Below, in pieces: positions 34,324 through 43,539 of a stretch of 64,000 nucleotides of DNA (its first letter is position 1; every line of letters begins with the position of its first letter). The position numbers were made by a program, and so were the translations under genes. The stretch is from Streptomyces sp. 71268 (GTDB lineage Bacteria; Actinomycetota; Actinomycetes; Streptomycetales; Streptomycetaceae): assembly GCF_029392895.1 (NCBI RefSeq), contig NZ_CP114200.1, positions 8,252,501 through 8,316,500 of the forward strand, given 5' to 3'. The notes under the pieces are model-generated. The model saw only the letters and a list, made by a program, of their open reading frames with translations, made no database searches and was not told the DNA's origin.

Positions 34324-35667
34324 TTAGGCGGTGCGCGACAGCAGCCGCTCGGCCGCCCACTCGCCCGACTGCACCGCGGCCTCACTGGAGGGCCGCTGGT
34401 AGACCCAGTCGCCCGCGTACTCCACCGCGCGCGCCGCGCGGCCGACGAAGGCGCTCTGCAACCGCAGCGCCTGCGGCGACGCCTCCGGCGACGCGTACGG
34501 GAAGCGGTGCACGAACGCCTGCCGCAGCGCCGCGCCAAGCCCCGGCGCGTACCGCTCGGCCCGCGGCACCAGCGCCGCCAACACCTCCTCGTCCGGCGCG
34601 TCGAGCAACTCCCGCGTCGCCCGCCGCGCGGTGAGGATGCTGACCAGGCCGCGGCCCGCGGGGGCCCGGTTGGCGGCCTTGGCGTGCTCGAACGTCACCC
34701 CGCTGACATAGCCGTCCTCCACCTCCGGCACCAGCACGGCGTAGACCGAGGGCGTGCCGCGCCGCTGCGGCGGCATCAGCGGGCGGTCCACCAGGCAGGT
34801 GATGCGCATCATCGGCGTGTACGAGGCCGCCTGGAGGAAGGGCGCCTCGTCCGCGGGCGCGCCCGGCCGCAGCTTGTCCGCCAGCGGCGCCGGCACCGCG
34901 AGCACGACCTCGCGCGCCGTCACCGTCTGCCCGTCGGCGAAGACGAGGGTGACCCCGGCGTCGGTGTCCTTCACCTCGGTGACCGCCCGCCCGGTACGCA
35001 CGTCCAGGCGCTCGGCCACCGCGCGGGCCAGCGAGTCCATGCCGTCCCGGTAGGTGCGCCAGCCCAGCAGGCCGCGCGTGGAGAGCATGGTGGACACCAG
35101 CGGGCCCGCGCACGAGCGGTGCGGATCCCACGCCCAGGCGGTGGCCACCGCCGGCTGCAACACGTAGTCGTACAGCTCGCGGTCGCGGCCCGCGGCCAGG
35201 CTGGCCACCGTCCGGGTGGCCAGCGGGCTCTGCCCCGGGTGCAGGGTGTCGAAGCCGCCGGCCGAGCCCGCGATCTCACCCACCAGCGAGCTGAGCGCCA
35301 TCCGGCCGCCGAGCGAGAGCCCGGAGCCGCTGAGCGCCCCGAACCAGTGGCCGGTGCCCGCGTGGGCGCGCCCGTTCCGCCACACGCCGGCCAGGCTGGT
35401 GACCTTGCGGACCCCGCCGTTCCGGTCGAGCCCGACCGACCTGATGAGCCGCCAGGTCGCGTCGTAGCCGGCCGCCGCGAGCGTCTCGGTGCCCTCCTCG
35501 ACGATCCAGCCGTCCACCCGGCGGGCCTTCATCCGCCCGCCGACCGCCTCCTGCGACTCGAAGACGACCGGCCGGCGGCCCGCCTCCCGCAGCCGGTAGG
35601 CCGCGGTGAGGCCGGAGATCCCCGCACCCACGACGGCGATGTCCACATCGGCCAGGTCCTGCGCCAT
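34324..35667 (-). CDS. FAD-dependent amine oxidase / protoporphyrinogen oxidase-like enzyme
   Basis: A 447-residue flavoprotein with an N-terminal dinucleotide-binding motif VAVVGAGISGLTAAYRL-like (seen as IAVVGAGISGLTAAYRLREAG) and the GG doublet region VGGRMKARR. The C-terminus has VEYAGDWVYQRPSSEAAVQSGEWAA, the second FAD-binding motif of this superfamily. It belongs to the phytoene desaturase/PPO/monoamine oxidase clan, and I cannot fix the reaction (desaturation, amine oxidation or isomerisation). It is the last gene of the operon, 81 bp after the ligase. The ATG at 35667 is supported by GGGAAGGGAA upstream. It is distinct in sequence from the first FAD gene of the operon. Confidence 0.85.
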   Translation of the reverse strand: MAQDLADVDIAVVGAGISGLTAAYRLREAGRRPVVFESQEAVGGRMKARRVDGWIVEEGTETLAAAGYDATWRLIRSVGLDRNGGVRKVTSLAGVWRNGRAHAGTGHWFGALSGSGLSLGGRMALSSLVGEIAGSAGGFDTLHPGQSPLATRTVASLAAGRDRELYDYVLQPAVATAWAWDPHRSCAGPLVSTMLSTRGLLGWRTYRDGMDSLARAVAERLDVRTGRAVTEVKDTDAGVTLVFADGQTVTAREVVLAVPAPLADKLRPGAPADEAPFLQAASYTPMMRITCLVDRPLMPPQRRGTPSVYAVLVPEVEDGYVSGVTFEHAKAANRAPAGRGLVSILTARRATRELLDAPDEEVLAALVPRAERYAPGLGAALRQAFVHRFPYASPEASPQALRLQSAFVGRAARAVEYAGDWVYQRPSSEAAVQSGEWAAERLLSRTA

Positions 35668-35748
35668 GCCGTTCCCTTCCCTTTCCTCGTCCACACCGCG
35701 CGACGCGCCTCGTGCCCCGCGCGCCCTGCCCGTACGCCACTCGCTCGG

Positions 35749-37356
35749 CTACGTCCAGCGTCCGGTGCCGTACGCGCTCGCCTCGCCCAACAGGCGCTCC
35801 CGCAGCTCCATCCGGCGCACCTTGCCGGTGCTGGTGCGCGGGAACTCGTCCCACTCCAAAAGGCGCGGGTCGGCCATCCGGGGCAGGTCGGCGGTGGCCC
35901 GCTGCCAGGCCGCCTGGTCCCAGGAGCCGTCCCGGGTGCACACCACCGGCAGCGGCAGCTCGCCCGGTACCCCGATCACCGCGGCCTCGGTCAGCCGCGG
36001 CAACCGGTCGGCCAGCACGTCCTCCAGCTCGATGCAGCTCATCCCGGGGATCACGTCCACCTCGCGGTCGAGCAGCCGGAAGGCACCGGTCCTGCCGCGC
36101 ACCGCCCAGTCGCCGGTGTTCCACCACTTGCCCTCGGCCTTGAGCTGCCAGCGGTCCTCCTCGCCGAGGTAGCCGACGCAGCGGCCGTGGGTGCGCGAGA
36201 GCACCACGCCGGGCGTGCCGTCGGGCACCGGCCGCAGCGTCTGCGGGTCCACCACCTTCATCCCGGTGAAGCCGGGGATCGGGCGGCCGACGTCGCGGAT
36301 GGTGGGGTGCCGGTCGCCCTGGGCCTCCAGGTCGCGCCGGGCCAGCAGTCGGAAGGTCATCGGGCCGGTCTCGGACTGCCCCCAGCCCTGCAACCAGGTC
36401 GGGAAGCGCCGCTGGCTGGCCCGCAGGAACGTGCGCACCGTCGGCGGGTGCATCGCGTCGAAGGTGCTGACGTAGACCCGTACGTCCGTGAAGACGTGGT
36501 GCGGCTTCTCCGTCAGCGGCTCCCAGCCCACGTAGGTGGCGGGCAGCGCCTCCAGGTAGTTGGGCCGGTGGCGGCGGAACATCCGCTCAGCGGTGGCCGG
36601 TTCGCCGTCGGTGAGGATCAGCGCGTGCTTCGGCTCCAGCCGCAGCGTCCCCGCGCTCCAGGTGATCATCCGCATGTGGTTGTAGGCGATGGCCGTGGCC
36701 ACCGTGTCCCGGTGCTTCATGCCGACGATGGGCCACGGCAGCGACTCGGTGCGGCTGAGGTGCCCCATGATCGTGTCCGCCGAGTGCACCACGAGCTTCG
36801 GCACGCCGGTGGTGCCCGAGGTGTGGGTGGCCACCATCGGCTCGTACGAGGCGGCCCGCACCGTGCCCGGCACCCGCGCGCCGCGGAACTCGTCCACGTG
36901 CGTCGCGCCGTCGGCGGGGCCGTCGATGGTCACCACGCGCGGGGCGAACGCGGTCACGTCCACGCCGGCCGCGGCGGCCGAGCGCACGATCTCACCCGTG
37001 GTCACCAGCACCCGGGCGTCAGCCCGCTTGAGCACCGTCTGGAGCGTGTCCGGCGGCAACGACCCGGCCACCAACACCGGCAGCGCGCCCACCCGCGCCG
37101 CGGCGGCGGCCAACAGCAGGTAGTCCCAGTGGTTGTCCTTGGCGATCGCCACCCGGGCGCCGGGCCGCGCCCCCGCCTCGTACAGCCACGCCGACGCCTC
37201 CGCCACCAGGTCGGCGAGCTGCTGCACCGTGTACTCCGCCCCCCGCTCGGGGGCGATGTCGAAGGGCCGGCTCAGGTGGAAACGGGTGCGCCGACCCCGT
37301 TCCGCGTGGCTCTCGAACAGCGAACCCAGGCCCGAGGGCCTGCTCTTGCCACTCAT
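35749..37356 (-). CDS. Adenylate-forming ligase (acyl-/aryl-CoA synthetase family)
   Basis: A 535-residue ANL-superfamily enzyme of normal length. The AMP-binding P-loop is THTSGTTGVPKLVVHS, followed by GWGQSETGP, the core NTGD in WWNTGDWAVR, LLDREVDVIPG and the C-terminal lysine motif PRTSTGKVRRMEL. All motifs needed for adenylation and thioester transfer are present. No carrier protein gene is near, so CoA is the more likely acceptor. Its place between the UbiA-family and FAD genes (10 bp and 81 bp gaps) suggests activation of a carboxylic acid that forms part of the product. Confidence 0.88.
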   Translation of the reverse strand: MSGKSRPSGLGSLFESHAERGRRTRFHLSRPFDIAPERGAEYTVQQLADLVAEASAWLYEAGARPGARVAIAKDNHWDYLLLAAAAARVGALPVLVAGSLPPDTLQTVLKRADARVLVTTGEIVRSAAAAGVDVTAFAPRVVTIDGPADGATHVDEFRGARVPGTVRAASYEPMVATHTSGTTGVPKLVVHSADTIMGHLSRTESLPWPIVGMKHRDTVATAIAYNHMRMITWSAGTLRLEPKHALILTDGEPATAERMFRRHRPNYLEALPATYVGWEPLTEKPHHVFTDVRVYVSTFDAMHPPTVRTFLRASQRRFPTWLQGWGQSETGPMTFRLLARRDLEAQGDRHPTIRDVGRPIPGFTGMKVVDPQTLRPVPDGTPGVVLSRTHGRCVGYLGEEDRWQLKAEGKWWNTGDWAVRGRTGAFRLLDREVDVIPGMSCIELEDVLADRLPRLTEAAVIGVPGELPLPVVCTRDGSWDQAAWQRATADLPRMADPRLLEWDEFPRTSTGKVRRMELRERLLGEASAYGTGRWT

Positions 37357-37366
37357 GACTCTCCCG

Positions 37367-38356
37367 TCAGTGAATGAGGTTGACCAGGATCAGGCAGGCG
37401 ACCCCGGTACGGAACGCCACGACGCCGCGCCGGCGCGCCAGCAGCGCGTCGCCGTTCCGGACGAAGGACACGTACTGCCGCACCCGCAGGGCGGTCAGCG
37501 GCAACATGGCCAGCACGAACCACCACGGGGCCCAGCCCACCGCCGCGGCGGTCCCGGCCAGCAGCACGTCCGCCGCGCTCAACAGCCCGATGAAGCGGCG
37601 ATTGCCCCGCTCGGAGGCGCGCACGGCCACGGTGCTGCGCCCGACCGCCGCGTCGCCCTCGATGTCCTTGGTGTTGGAGTACGCGGAGACCAGGATCTGC
37701 CACAGGCCGAACAGCACGCCCTCGACGAGCAGCAGCGCGGGCAGGTCACCGGCGACGAACCCGTACGGCGCGATGACGATGACCATCGGGCAGCCGGCGA
37801 TGAGGAGTTCGCCCAGGCCGCGGTAGCTGAGCTTGAGCCCCCAGGAGTACTGCCAGCTCGAGAGGAGCACCAGGCCCGTGATGACCAGCGCCCAGGCCGG
37901 CTGGTGTTCGGCGGCGGCGGCCGATGCGGACCAGAACAGCGCGCCCCAGGCCAACGAGAGGTAGCCGAACCACTGGGCCTGCCGTAGGCGCAGGGCGCCG
38001 GTCAGCAGCGGCTTGCGCTGGAGCGGGCGCAGCTCGGTGCCGTCCTCGCTGAGGTAGTTCGCCGCGTCGCTGCCGTCCTGGTACCCGTTGACGTCGTCGA
38101 AGGCCATGACGGCCGAGACCACGCCGATCTCACCGAGCAGGAACAGGCCCAGCGTGAGCACGTCGTTCCCGGCGAGCCCGGAGCCGGCGACCAGCGCCGA
38201 GACGACCACGAGGACGCTGAGGTAGTAGTCGAGGACGAACTCGAACTTGGCCAGGCGGGCGAAGGCCGACAGACGTGAGGCGAACCCCCGGGCCGGCGAA
38301 CCGGGGCCGGACGCGCCCTGGGCGCGCCGGGCCCCGGCGGCGGTGATCGCGTTCAT
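37367..38356 (-). CDS. UbiA-superfamily membrane prenyltransferase or terpene cyclase
   Basis: A 329-residue polytopic membrane protein with about eight to nine transmembrane segments. The two aspartate motifs that bind Mg-diphosphate are present: DDVNGYQDGSD (Asp87-Asp97) and KDIEGD (Asp231-Asp235), with RKPLLTGAL after the first. UbiA enzymes transfer a prenyl chain to an aromatic or other acceptor; a few, such as PtmT1 in platensimycin biosynthesis, cyclise diterpene diphosphates. Which applies here is unknown. The polyprenyl diphosphate synthase at 30265 is its likely source of substrate. It is the second gene of the operon, 17 bp after the first FAD gene. Confidence 0.88.
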   Translation of the reverse strand: MNAITAAGARRAQGASGPGSPARGFASRLSAFARLAKFEFVLDYYLSVLVVVSALVAGSGLAGNDVLTLGLFLLGEIGVVSAVMAFDDVNGYQDGSDAANYLSEDGTELRPLQRKPLLTGALRLRQAQWFGYLSLAWGALFWSASAAAAEHQPAWALVITGLVLLSSWQYSWGLKLSYRGLGELLIAGCPMVIVIAPYGFVAGDLPALLLVEGVLFGLWQILVSAYSNTKDIEGDAAVGRSTVAVRASERGNRRFIGLLSAADVLLAGTAAAVGWAPWWFVLAMLPLTALRVRQYVSFVRNGDALLARRRGVVAFRTGVACLILVNLIH

Positions 38357-38373
38357 GGACGGCCCGCCGAGCC

Positions 38374-39717
38374 TCAGCCGACCGTGAGCAGCTTGTCGGC
38401 TGCCCGAATGCCGGAGAGCATCGCGGCCTCGGAGATCGGCGAGGTGAAGTAGTCGCCGGCGAAGACCACCGGGGCGTGCTGGAGCCGGATGACCCGGGCC
38501 GACTTGCGGTAGCGGCCGGGCTCGGGCACCGGCATGGCCCACGGGCGCTCGGCGATCTCGAACGGCTCGGCGTCGGCGGGGAAGTCCGGCCACAGCGAGG
38601 TGACCAGCCGCGTGGTCTCGGCGAACTGCTCCTCGGTGGAGAGCTTGAGCAGCCTGCGGGTGGCGGCCCGGCCCGGGTAGACGAACGCGAGGTGCTTGTC
38701 GACCGGGCGCCCGTTCGCGTCCCGCACCTGGCGCGGGAAGGTGATGATCGTCTTGACCGGCGGGTCCTCGGCCCCGGCGGCCACGATGTGCGCCTCGGAC
38801 GGCATGCTGGAGAAGTCCACCAGGTACGACACCGACAGCGCGGGCTCGTACTTCTGGGTGGCCAGGAAGTCCCGGGTGTCCTCGCCGACGATCTGGCGCG
38901 GCAGGGCGGCCGTCAGCTTGGCGGCGACCGGCGCCGGGGTGGCCATCACGACGTCGTCGAAGACCTCCTCGGTGAGCGTCCCGTCGGCGTCCCGGGCAGT
39001 GATGCGCACCTCGCCGTCGTTGACCTGAAGGTCGGTGACCTCGTTCTCCAGGCGGATCTCCGCGCCCTCCGCGTTCTTCTCGGCGATGATCTCCATGCCG
39101 CCCTTGAACACGTAGAACTTGGCGCCGGCGATCTGTGCCTGCATGGCCCGGACGTGGGCGGCCGAGATGTCCTCGCAGCGCCACAGCCAGAACGACTCGA
39201 TCTCCGGCCGCAGCAGGTTGTCGAAGCCGCGCTGGGACATGCTCTTGAGGGCGTACTCCGCGGCATTGGTGCCATCGTCGTACTTGGCGAGCTTGACCGG
39301 GTCGAAAAGGTCGAGTTCCTTGCGCTTGAGCGTTTCCTTGAGGGTGGCGGTAAGGAATCCGATGCGGTCCCCGAGTTTCACGTGGGGGAAGGTGAAGAGA
39401 CTCTTCATCGAGTCCGACAAAAGCTCGGCCGGCTTCCCGTTGTCCACCACGATCACGTTGTTCGACATTTCCGTGAGCTGATCCTCGAGGCCGTACTCGC
39501 GGATGCGCTCGAACATGATCTTGTAGAAGCTCGTGAACCACAGGTTGACGCCGACATCGGGCTCGATCTCCGGACGGTGCCAGGACCGTGCGCGCCCACC
39601 GAGACCGGCGGTGGTCTCGTAGATGACGACCTCCCGCCCGTTCTTCAACAGCTCCTTAGCGGCGGCGCAGCCAGCCATACCACCGCCGACGACGGCAGTC
39701 CTCTTGCGTCGAGCCAT
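38374..39717 (-). CDS. FAD-dependent oxidoreductase, phytoene desaturase/PPO-like
   Basis: A 447-residue flavoprotein and the first gene of the operon. The N-terminal FAD motif is TAVVGGGMAGCAAAKELL, then VVIYETTAGLGGRARSW (Glu that binds the ribose, GG doublet); the C-terminal FAD motif is VVFAGDYFTSPISEAAMLSG. It lacks transmembrane helices. Members of this clan desaturate isoprenoids, oxidise amines or isomerise polyenes. The ATG at 39717 has GGAGG ~10 nt upstream. The promoter upstream carries two palindromes and is shared with the MMPL exporter. Confidence 0.86.
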   Translation of the reverse strand: MARRKRTAVVGGGMAGCAAAKELLKNGREVVIYETTAGLGGRARSWHRPEIEPDVGVNLWFTSFYKIMFERIREYGLEDQLTEMSNNVIVVDNGKPAELLSDSMKSLFTFPHVKLGDRIGFLTATLKETLKRKELDLFDPVKLAKYDDGTNAAEYALKSMSQRGFDNLLRPEIESFWLWRCEDISAAHVRAMQAQIAGAKFYVFKGGMEIIAEKNAEGAEIRLENEVTDLQVNDGEVRITARDADGTLTEEVFDDVVMATPAPVAAKLTAALPRQIVGEDTRDFLATQKYEPALSVSYLVDFSSMPSEAHIVAAGAEDPPVKTIITFPRQVRDANGRPVDKHLAFVYPGRAATRRLLKLSTEEQFAETTRLVTSLWPDFPADAEPFEIAERPWAMPVPEPGRYRKSARVIRLQHAPVVFAGDYFTSPISEAAMLSGIRAADKLLTVG

Positions 39718-39747
39718 GCGTGTCGCACCTCCACAGAACAGGGTTGC

Positions 39748-39830
39748 TTCCGAGCTCTCGGAAAACGTAAATCCGTACGGGGGAGCGATAAATAGCAGGC
39801 AGCGGACAAGAGTTGGTAAGCAGACTCTTG
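39748..39830. promoter_or_regulatory. Two palindromes in the divergent FAD/UbiA operon-MMPL promoter
   Basis: TTCCGAG-CT-CTCGGAA (39748-39763) is a 16-bp palindrome, and CAAGAGT-N10-ACTCTTG (39807-39813 with 39824-39830) is a perfect inverted repeat. Between them is A/T-rich DNA with GATAAAT at ~39787. They lie between the divergent starts at 39717 and 39926. Inference: binding sites that co-regulate the biosynthetic operon and its exporter. Confidence 0.55.
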
Positions 39831-39925
39831 CCATGACCGAGAAACGGCCGCGCTCGGCGCCGGGGGAGTAGCCTGTCTCTCCACGTACGCCAGCCGACCG
39901 TGCCCCGAATGAAGGGTTACGTCAG

Positions 39926-42187
39926 ATGTTCGCCTCCCTGGCCCGCTTCACATCCGGTCGCAGCAGACTGGTGCTGTATCTCAGCGGAGTTCTGTTCGTC
40001 ATCGCGGGAGCGCTGGGTGGTGGGGTCATCTCGAAGCTGTCGGCGGGTGGCTTCATCGACAGCTCCACGGAATCGGCCAGGGCCGCCGAGATCATGGACG
40101 AACGCTTCCACGCGGGCGCCCCCAATCTCACGCTCCTGATCACCGACGAGCGGGGCGTGGACGATCCGAAGGTGGCCGCGGCGGGCCGCGCCATCACCGC
40201 GCGGCTCGACGGGGAGAAGGACGTCGAGCACGCCGTTTCCTACTGGTCGCTGGGCAACGCCGAGTCACTGCGCGGCAAGGGCGGGGACCGCGCCCTGGTG
40301 CTGGCCCGCATCAACGGCGACGAGGACCAGATCCAGGACCGCTTCGACAAGCTGGAGTCGCGCTACGAGGGGCGGATCGAGGGCGTCGACGTCACCATCG
40401 GCGGCAGCGCGCTGGCGAACAAGGAGATCGTCGAGACCACCGAGAAGGACCTGCTCAAGATCGAGATGGTCACCTTCCCGATCCTGTTCGTGGTCATGCT
40501 CTTCGTCTTCCGCAGCGTGGTCGCCGCCCTGGTGCCGCTCCTGGTCAGCGGACTGACCATCGTCTCGGTGCTGCTGACGCTGCGTGTCCTGACGCTGTTC
40601 ACCGAGGTGTCGGTGCTGGCCACCAACGTCGCCACCGGACTCGGGCTCGGGCTGGCCATCGACTACAGCCTCATCCTGATCAAGCGTTACCGCGAGGAGC
40701 TGGCGGGCGGCGCCGAGCCCGACGGGGCGATCGCCACGGCCCTGCGCACCGCCGGGCGCACCGTCGTCTTCTCCGCGGTCACCGTCGCCCTGGCCCTGGC
40801 CGCTCTCCTGGTGTTCCCGTTCTACTTCCTGCGCTCGTTCGCCTACGCGGGCATCCCCACCGCGCTGCTGGCCGCCGTCGTCTCGGTCACCTTCCTGCCG
40901 GCCCTGCTGAAGGCGCTCGGCCCGCGCATCGAGAAGGGCCGGGTGGGTCGCCGGAAGCTCCCTGTGGAGGAGGCGGCGGCGCGCGGCGAGGAGGTCGAGG
41001 GCTTCTGGCACCGGCTCGCCCTGACCGTGATGCGCTTCCCGGTACCGATCGCCACGGCCGTCATCGCCCTGCTGCTCTTCCTCGGGGCGCCGTTCCTGGA
41101 CCTGAGGATGAGCCTGGCCGACGAGCGGGTGCTGCCGGCCAGCACGCAGTCGCGGGAGGTCGGCGAGACCATCCGGGCCGACTTCCGGGCCCAGGAGACG
41201 CAGGCCCTGAACGTCGTGCTCAGCGACACGCCCGCCAAGGGCGAGCGCGACATCACCGGCTACGCCAAGACGCTGTCCGGCCTGACCAACGTGGCCCGGG
41301 TCGACACGGAGGCCGGCACCTTCGCCGGCGGCCGACAGGTCGCCCCGCCGTCCCCGGCCGCCGACCGGTTCGGCGTCGCCGACAGCACGTACCTGTCGGT
41401 GGTGCCCAAGAGCCAGTCGCTGTCCGAGAAGGGCCGGCAGCTCGTTCAGGACATCCGCGCCGTCGACGCCCCGTACGACGTGCGGGTGGGCGGTCCGGCG
41501 GCGGAGCTGCACGACTCGATCACCTCGATGAACGACCGGCTGCCGCTGTCGCTCGTGGTCATCGCGCTCAGCTCGTTCGTCGTGCTGTTCCTGTTCACGG
41601 GCAGCATCGTGCTGCCGCTCAAGGCGCTGGTGCTCAACTGCCTGAGCCTGAGCGCCACGCTCGGCGTGCTGGTCTGGGGCTTCCAGGACGGCCACTTGGA
41701 AGGCATCGTCGGCGACTTCGTCGTCACCGACTCCATCACCTGGACGGTGCCGGTGCTGCTGTTCTGCATCGCCTTCGGCCTGTCCATGGACTACGAGGTC
41801 TTCCTGCTCTCCCGGATCAAGGAGGAGTACCAGCTCACCGGCGACAACACGAAGGCCGTCGCGCGCGGCCTGGAGCGCACCGGCTCGACCGTGACCGCCG
41901 CCGCGCTGCTGATCGCGATCGTGTTCCTCGGGTTCGTGATCTCCGGCATCGTCTACCTCAAGGCGATCGGCGTGGGGCTCGCCATCGCGGTCCTGATGGA
42001 CGCCACGCTGGTGCGTGGCGCCCTGGTGCCCGCGTTCATGCGCCTGGCCGGCCGCGCCAACTGGTGGGCACCGGGCCCGCTGCGGGCGCTGCACGCCAAG
42101 ATCGGCCTCAGCGAGGGCGATCACGCCGCGGGCGACCCGCGCCCCGAACCGCGGGACCGTAGCCGGGAGTCGGTGGGCCGGGACTGA
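39926..42187 (+). CDS. MMPL/RND-family membrane exporter
   Basis: A 753-residue transporter with two MMPL halves. TM1 is followed by a large outer loop, then TM2-6 (FPILFVVMLFVFRSVVAALVPLLV, GLGLGLAIDYSLILIKRYREEL); the second half repeats this (LVVIALSSFVVLFLFTGSIVLPL, FCIAFGLSMDYEVFLLSRIKEEY). The Asp in IDYSL and MDYEV is the proton-relay residue of the family. Size and layout match ActII-3-like exporters of streptomycete natural products and mycobacterial MmpL lipid exporters. Divergence from the FAD/UbiA operon suggests it exports that locus's product. Confidence 0.92.
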   Translation: MFASLARFTSGRSRLVLYLSGVLFVIAGALGGGVISKLSAGGFIDSSTESARAAEIMDERFHAGAPNLTLLITDERGVDDPKVAAAGRAITARLDGEKDVEHAVSYWSLGNAESLRGKGGDRALVLARINGDEDQIQDRFDKLESRYEGRIEGVDVTIGGSALANKEIVETTEKDLLKIEMVTFPILFVVMLFVFRSVVAALVPLLVSGLTIVSVLLTLRVLTLFTEVSVLATNVATGLGLGLAIDYSLILIKRYREELAGGAEPDGAIATALRTAGRTVVFSAVTVALALAALLVFPFYFLRSFAYAGIPTALLAAVVSVTFLPALLKALGPRIEKGRVGRRKLPVEEAAARGEEVEGFWHRLALTVMRFPVPIATAVIALLLFLGAPFLDLRMSLADERVLPASTQSREVGETIRADFRAQETQALNVVLSDTPAKGERDITGYAKTLSGLTNVARVDTEAGTFAGGRQVAPPSPAADRFGVADSTYLSVVPKSQSLSEKGRQLVQDIRAVDAPYDVRVGGPAAELHDSITSMNDRLPLSLVVIALSSFVVLFLFTGSIVLPLKALVLNCLSLSATLGVLVWGFQDGHLEGIVGDFVVTDSITWTVPVLLFCIAFGLSMDYEVFLLSRIKEEYQLTGDNTKAVARGLERTGSTVTAAALLIAIVFLGFVISGIVYLKAIGVGLAIAVLMDATLVRGALVPAFMRLAGRANWWAPGPLRALHAKIGLSEGDHAAGDPRPEPRDRSRESVGRD

Positions 42188-42197
42188 GCCGGCCGAC

Positions 42198-42234
42198 GGG
42201 CGGGCGGGCCCGGTGCGTCCGGGCCCGCCCGCCC
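42198..42234. terminator. Strong bidirectional hairpin between MMPL and protease genes
   Basis: A perfect 16-bp stem (42198-42213 with 42219-42234) with a 5-nt loop TGCGT, 10 bp after the MMPL stop and 27 bp from the converging protease stop. Confidence 0.85.
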
Positions 42235-42261
42235 CTCGCGTGCCGTGCCGGCGCCGACGGC

Positions 42262-43539
42262 TCAGCGCCCGGTCGGGCCCGCGTACAGCAGCCGGTTGGG
42301 CGAGCCCTTGCCGATGTTTTTGAGCACGCCCCGCGTCGCCGTGGAGGTGATGAGCTTCTTCGCCTCGGCCATGGTCAGATGCGGGTTGTCGCGCTTCGCG
42401 ACGGCGAGGGTGCCGGCCGCCAGCGGGGCGGCGAACGAGGTGCCGTTCCACCCCTTGAGCACCTCGGTGTCGCTGCCCTCGCCCGCGCCGGAGACGCCGG
42501 CGCCCGGGGCGAAGGCGGTCACGCAGGAGCCGTAGCTGGAGGGGTTGGCGTCGGTGTTGCGGGCGTCGGTCTTGTTGGTGGCGCCCATGGTGATGGCGCG
42601 CGGGTCCTTCGGCGAGTTCTGGCAGTCGCCCTTGCCGAAGTTGCCCGCGATGAACACCACGAGCAGCCCCTTGTCGACCATCGCCTTGGCCGCGTCGTCC
42701 ATCGCCCGGTCGACGATTCCGTCGCTGCTCTGGATGCTCATGTTGACCACCGACGACGCGGGCGCGTTCTTGGTCGTCCAGTTCATGCCGTCGAGGATTT
42801 CCTCGGTGGTCGCGCTGTTGTCGCAGCCGAGGATGCGCACGGCGCGTATCTTGGCCTTCTTCGCCACCCCGTAGGTTTTGCCCGCGATGTGACTGGCCAC
42901 GAAGGTGCCGTGGCCGGCGCAGTCCCTGGTGCCGTTGCCGTCCTTGATGGCCGAGTAGACGCCCGTCGCCCGCCCCTCGAACTCCTTGTGGCTGGCCCGT
43001 ATGCCCGAGTCCAACACGTACACCGGCACGCCGGACGCGTCGCCGGTGGGGGAGAACTTCGTGTTCAGCGGCAGCTTCCGCTGGTCGATGCGGTCCAGGT
43101 GCCAGGGCGCGCGCTGCTGCGTGGCCCGGGGCGCGGGGCGGCTCGCCGCGGCCGGGGCCGCCTCCTGCCGGTGGACGCGTACGGGCTGTACGTAGGCGAC
43201 CGCCGGGTCGCGCCGCACCTCGTCGAGTGCGGCGTCGGACAGGTCGGCGGAGAAGCCGTGCAGCGTCTCGGTGTAGGAGCGGCGCACCGTGCCGCCCGCG
43301 TCCCGCGCGGTGGCCACCGGGCCGGCCAGCGCCCTGCTGGCCGAGGCCGTGGCACCGCTTCGGGCCGGCTTCTTGAGGACCACGACGTAGCGGCCGTCGA
43401 CGGCGTCGGCCCCCGCGGCCTGGAGTGGCGCCAGCCGCTCGGACTTGCCCGTGGCGGCGCTGGCCGACCAGGTGAGGACGGTGCCGCCCGTCGCGACCAG
43501 CGCGAGGGCCAGGGAAGCGGCCAGGGTTGATCTCGCCAT
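42262..43539 (-). CDS. Secreted subtilisin-like serine protease (S8, proteinase K type)
   Basis: A 425-residue secreted protease with a signal peptide (~1-29, ending SASAA), an inhibitor-I9 propeptide (YVVVLKKPA to ~120, ending PAVAYVQPVRVH) and a catalytic domain from ~145. The triad is Asp177 (VLDSGI), His210 (GHGTFVASH) and Ser368 (GTSFAAP), with oxyanion Asn300 (FIAGN). It would mature by propeptide cleavage outside the cell. The ATG at 43539 has AGGAG ~9 nt upstream; a longer in-frame extension upstream is not protein-like. No link to the neighbouring MMPL locus is evident. Confidence 0.94.
   Translation of the reverse strand: MARSTLAASLALALVATGGTVLTWSASAATGKSERLAPLQAAGADAVDGRYVVVLKKPARSGATASASRALAGPVATARDAGGTVRRSYTETLHGFSADLSDAALDEVRRDPAVAYVQPVRVHRQEAAPAAASRPAPRATQQRAPWHLDRIDQRKLPLNTKFSPTGDASGVPVYVLDSGIRASHKEFEGRATGVYSAIKDGNGTRDCAGHGTFVASHIAGKTYGVAKKAKIRAVRILGCDNSATTEEILDGMNWTTKNAPASSVVNMSIQSSDGIVDRAMDDAAKAMVDKGLLVVFIAGNFGKGDCQNSPKDPRAITMGATNKTDARNTDANPSSYGSCVTAFAPGAGVSGAGEGSDTEVLKGWNGTSFAAPLAAGTLAVAKRDNPHLTMAEAKKLITSTATRGVLKNIGKGSPNRLLYAGPTGR

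Noticed and set aside
34192..37377. A ~1060-residue plus-strand frame
   Set aside because: It lies opposite the FAD and ligase genes, whose motifs are complete. The plus-strand translation has no recognisable domain.
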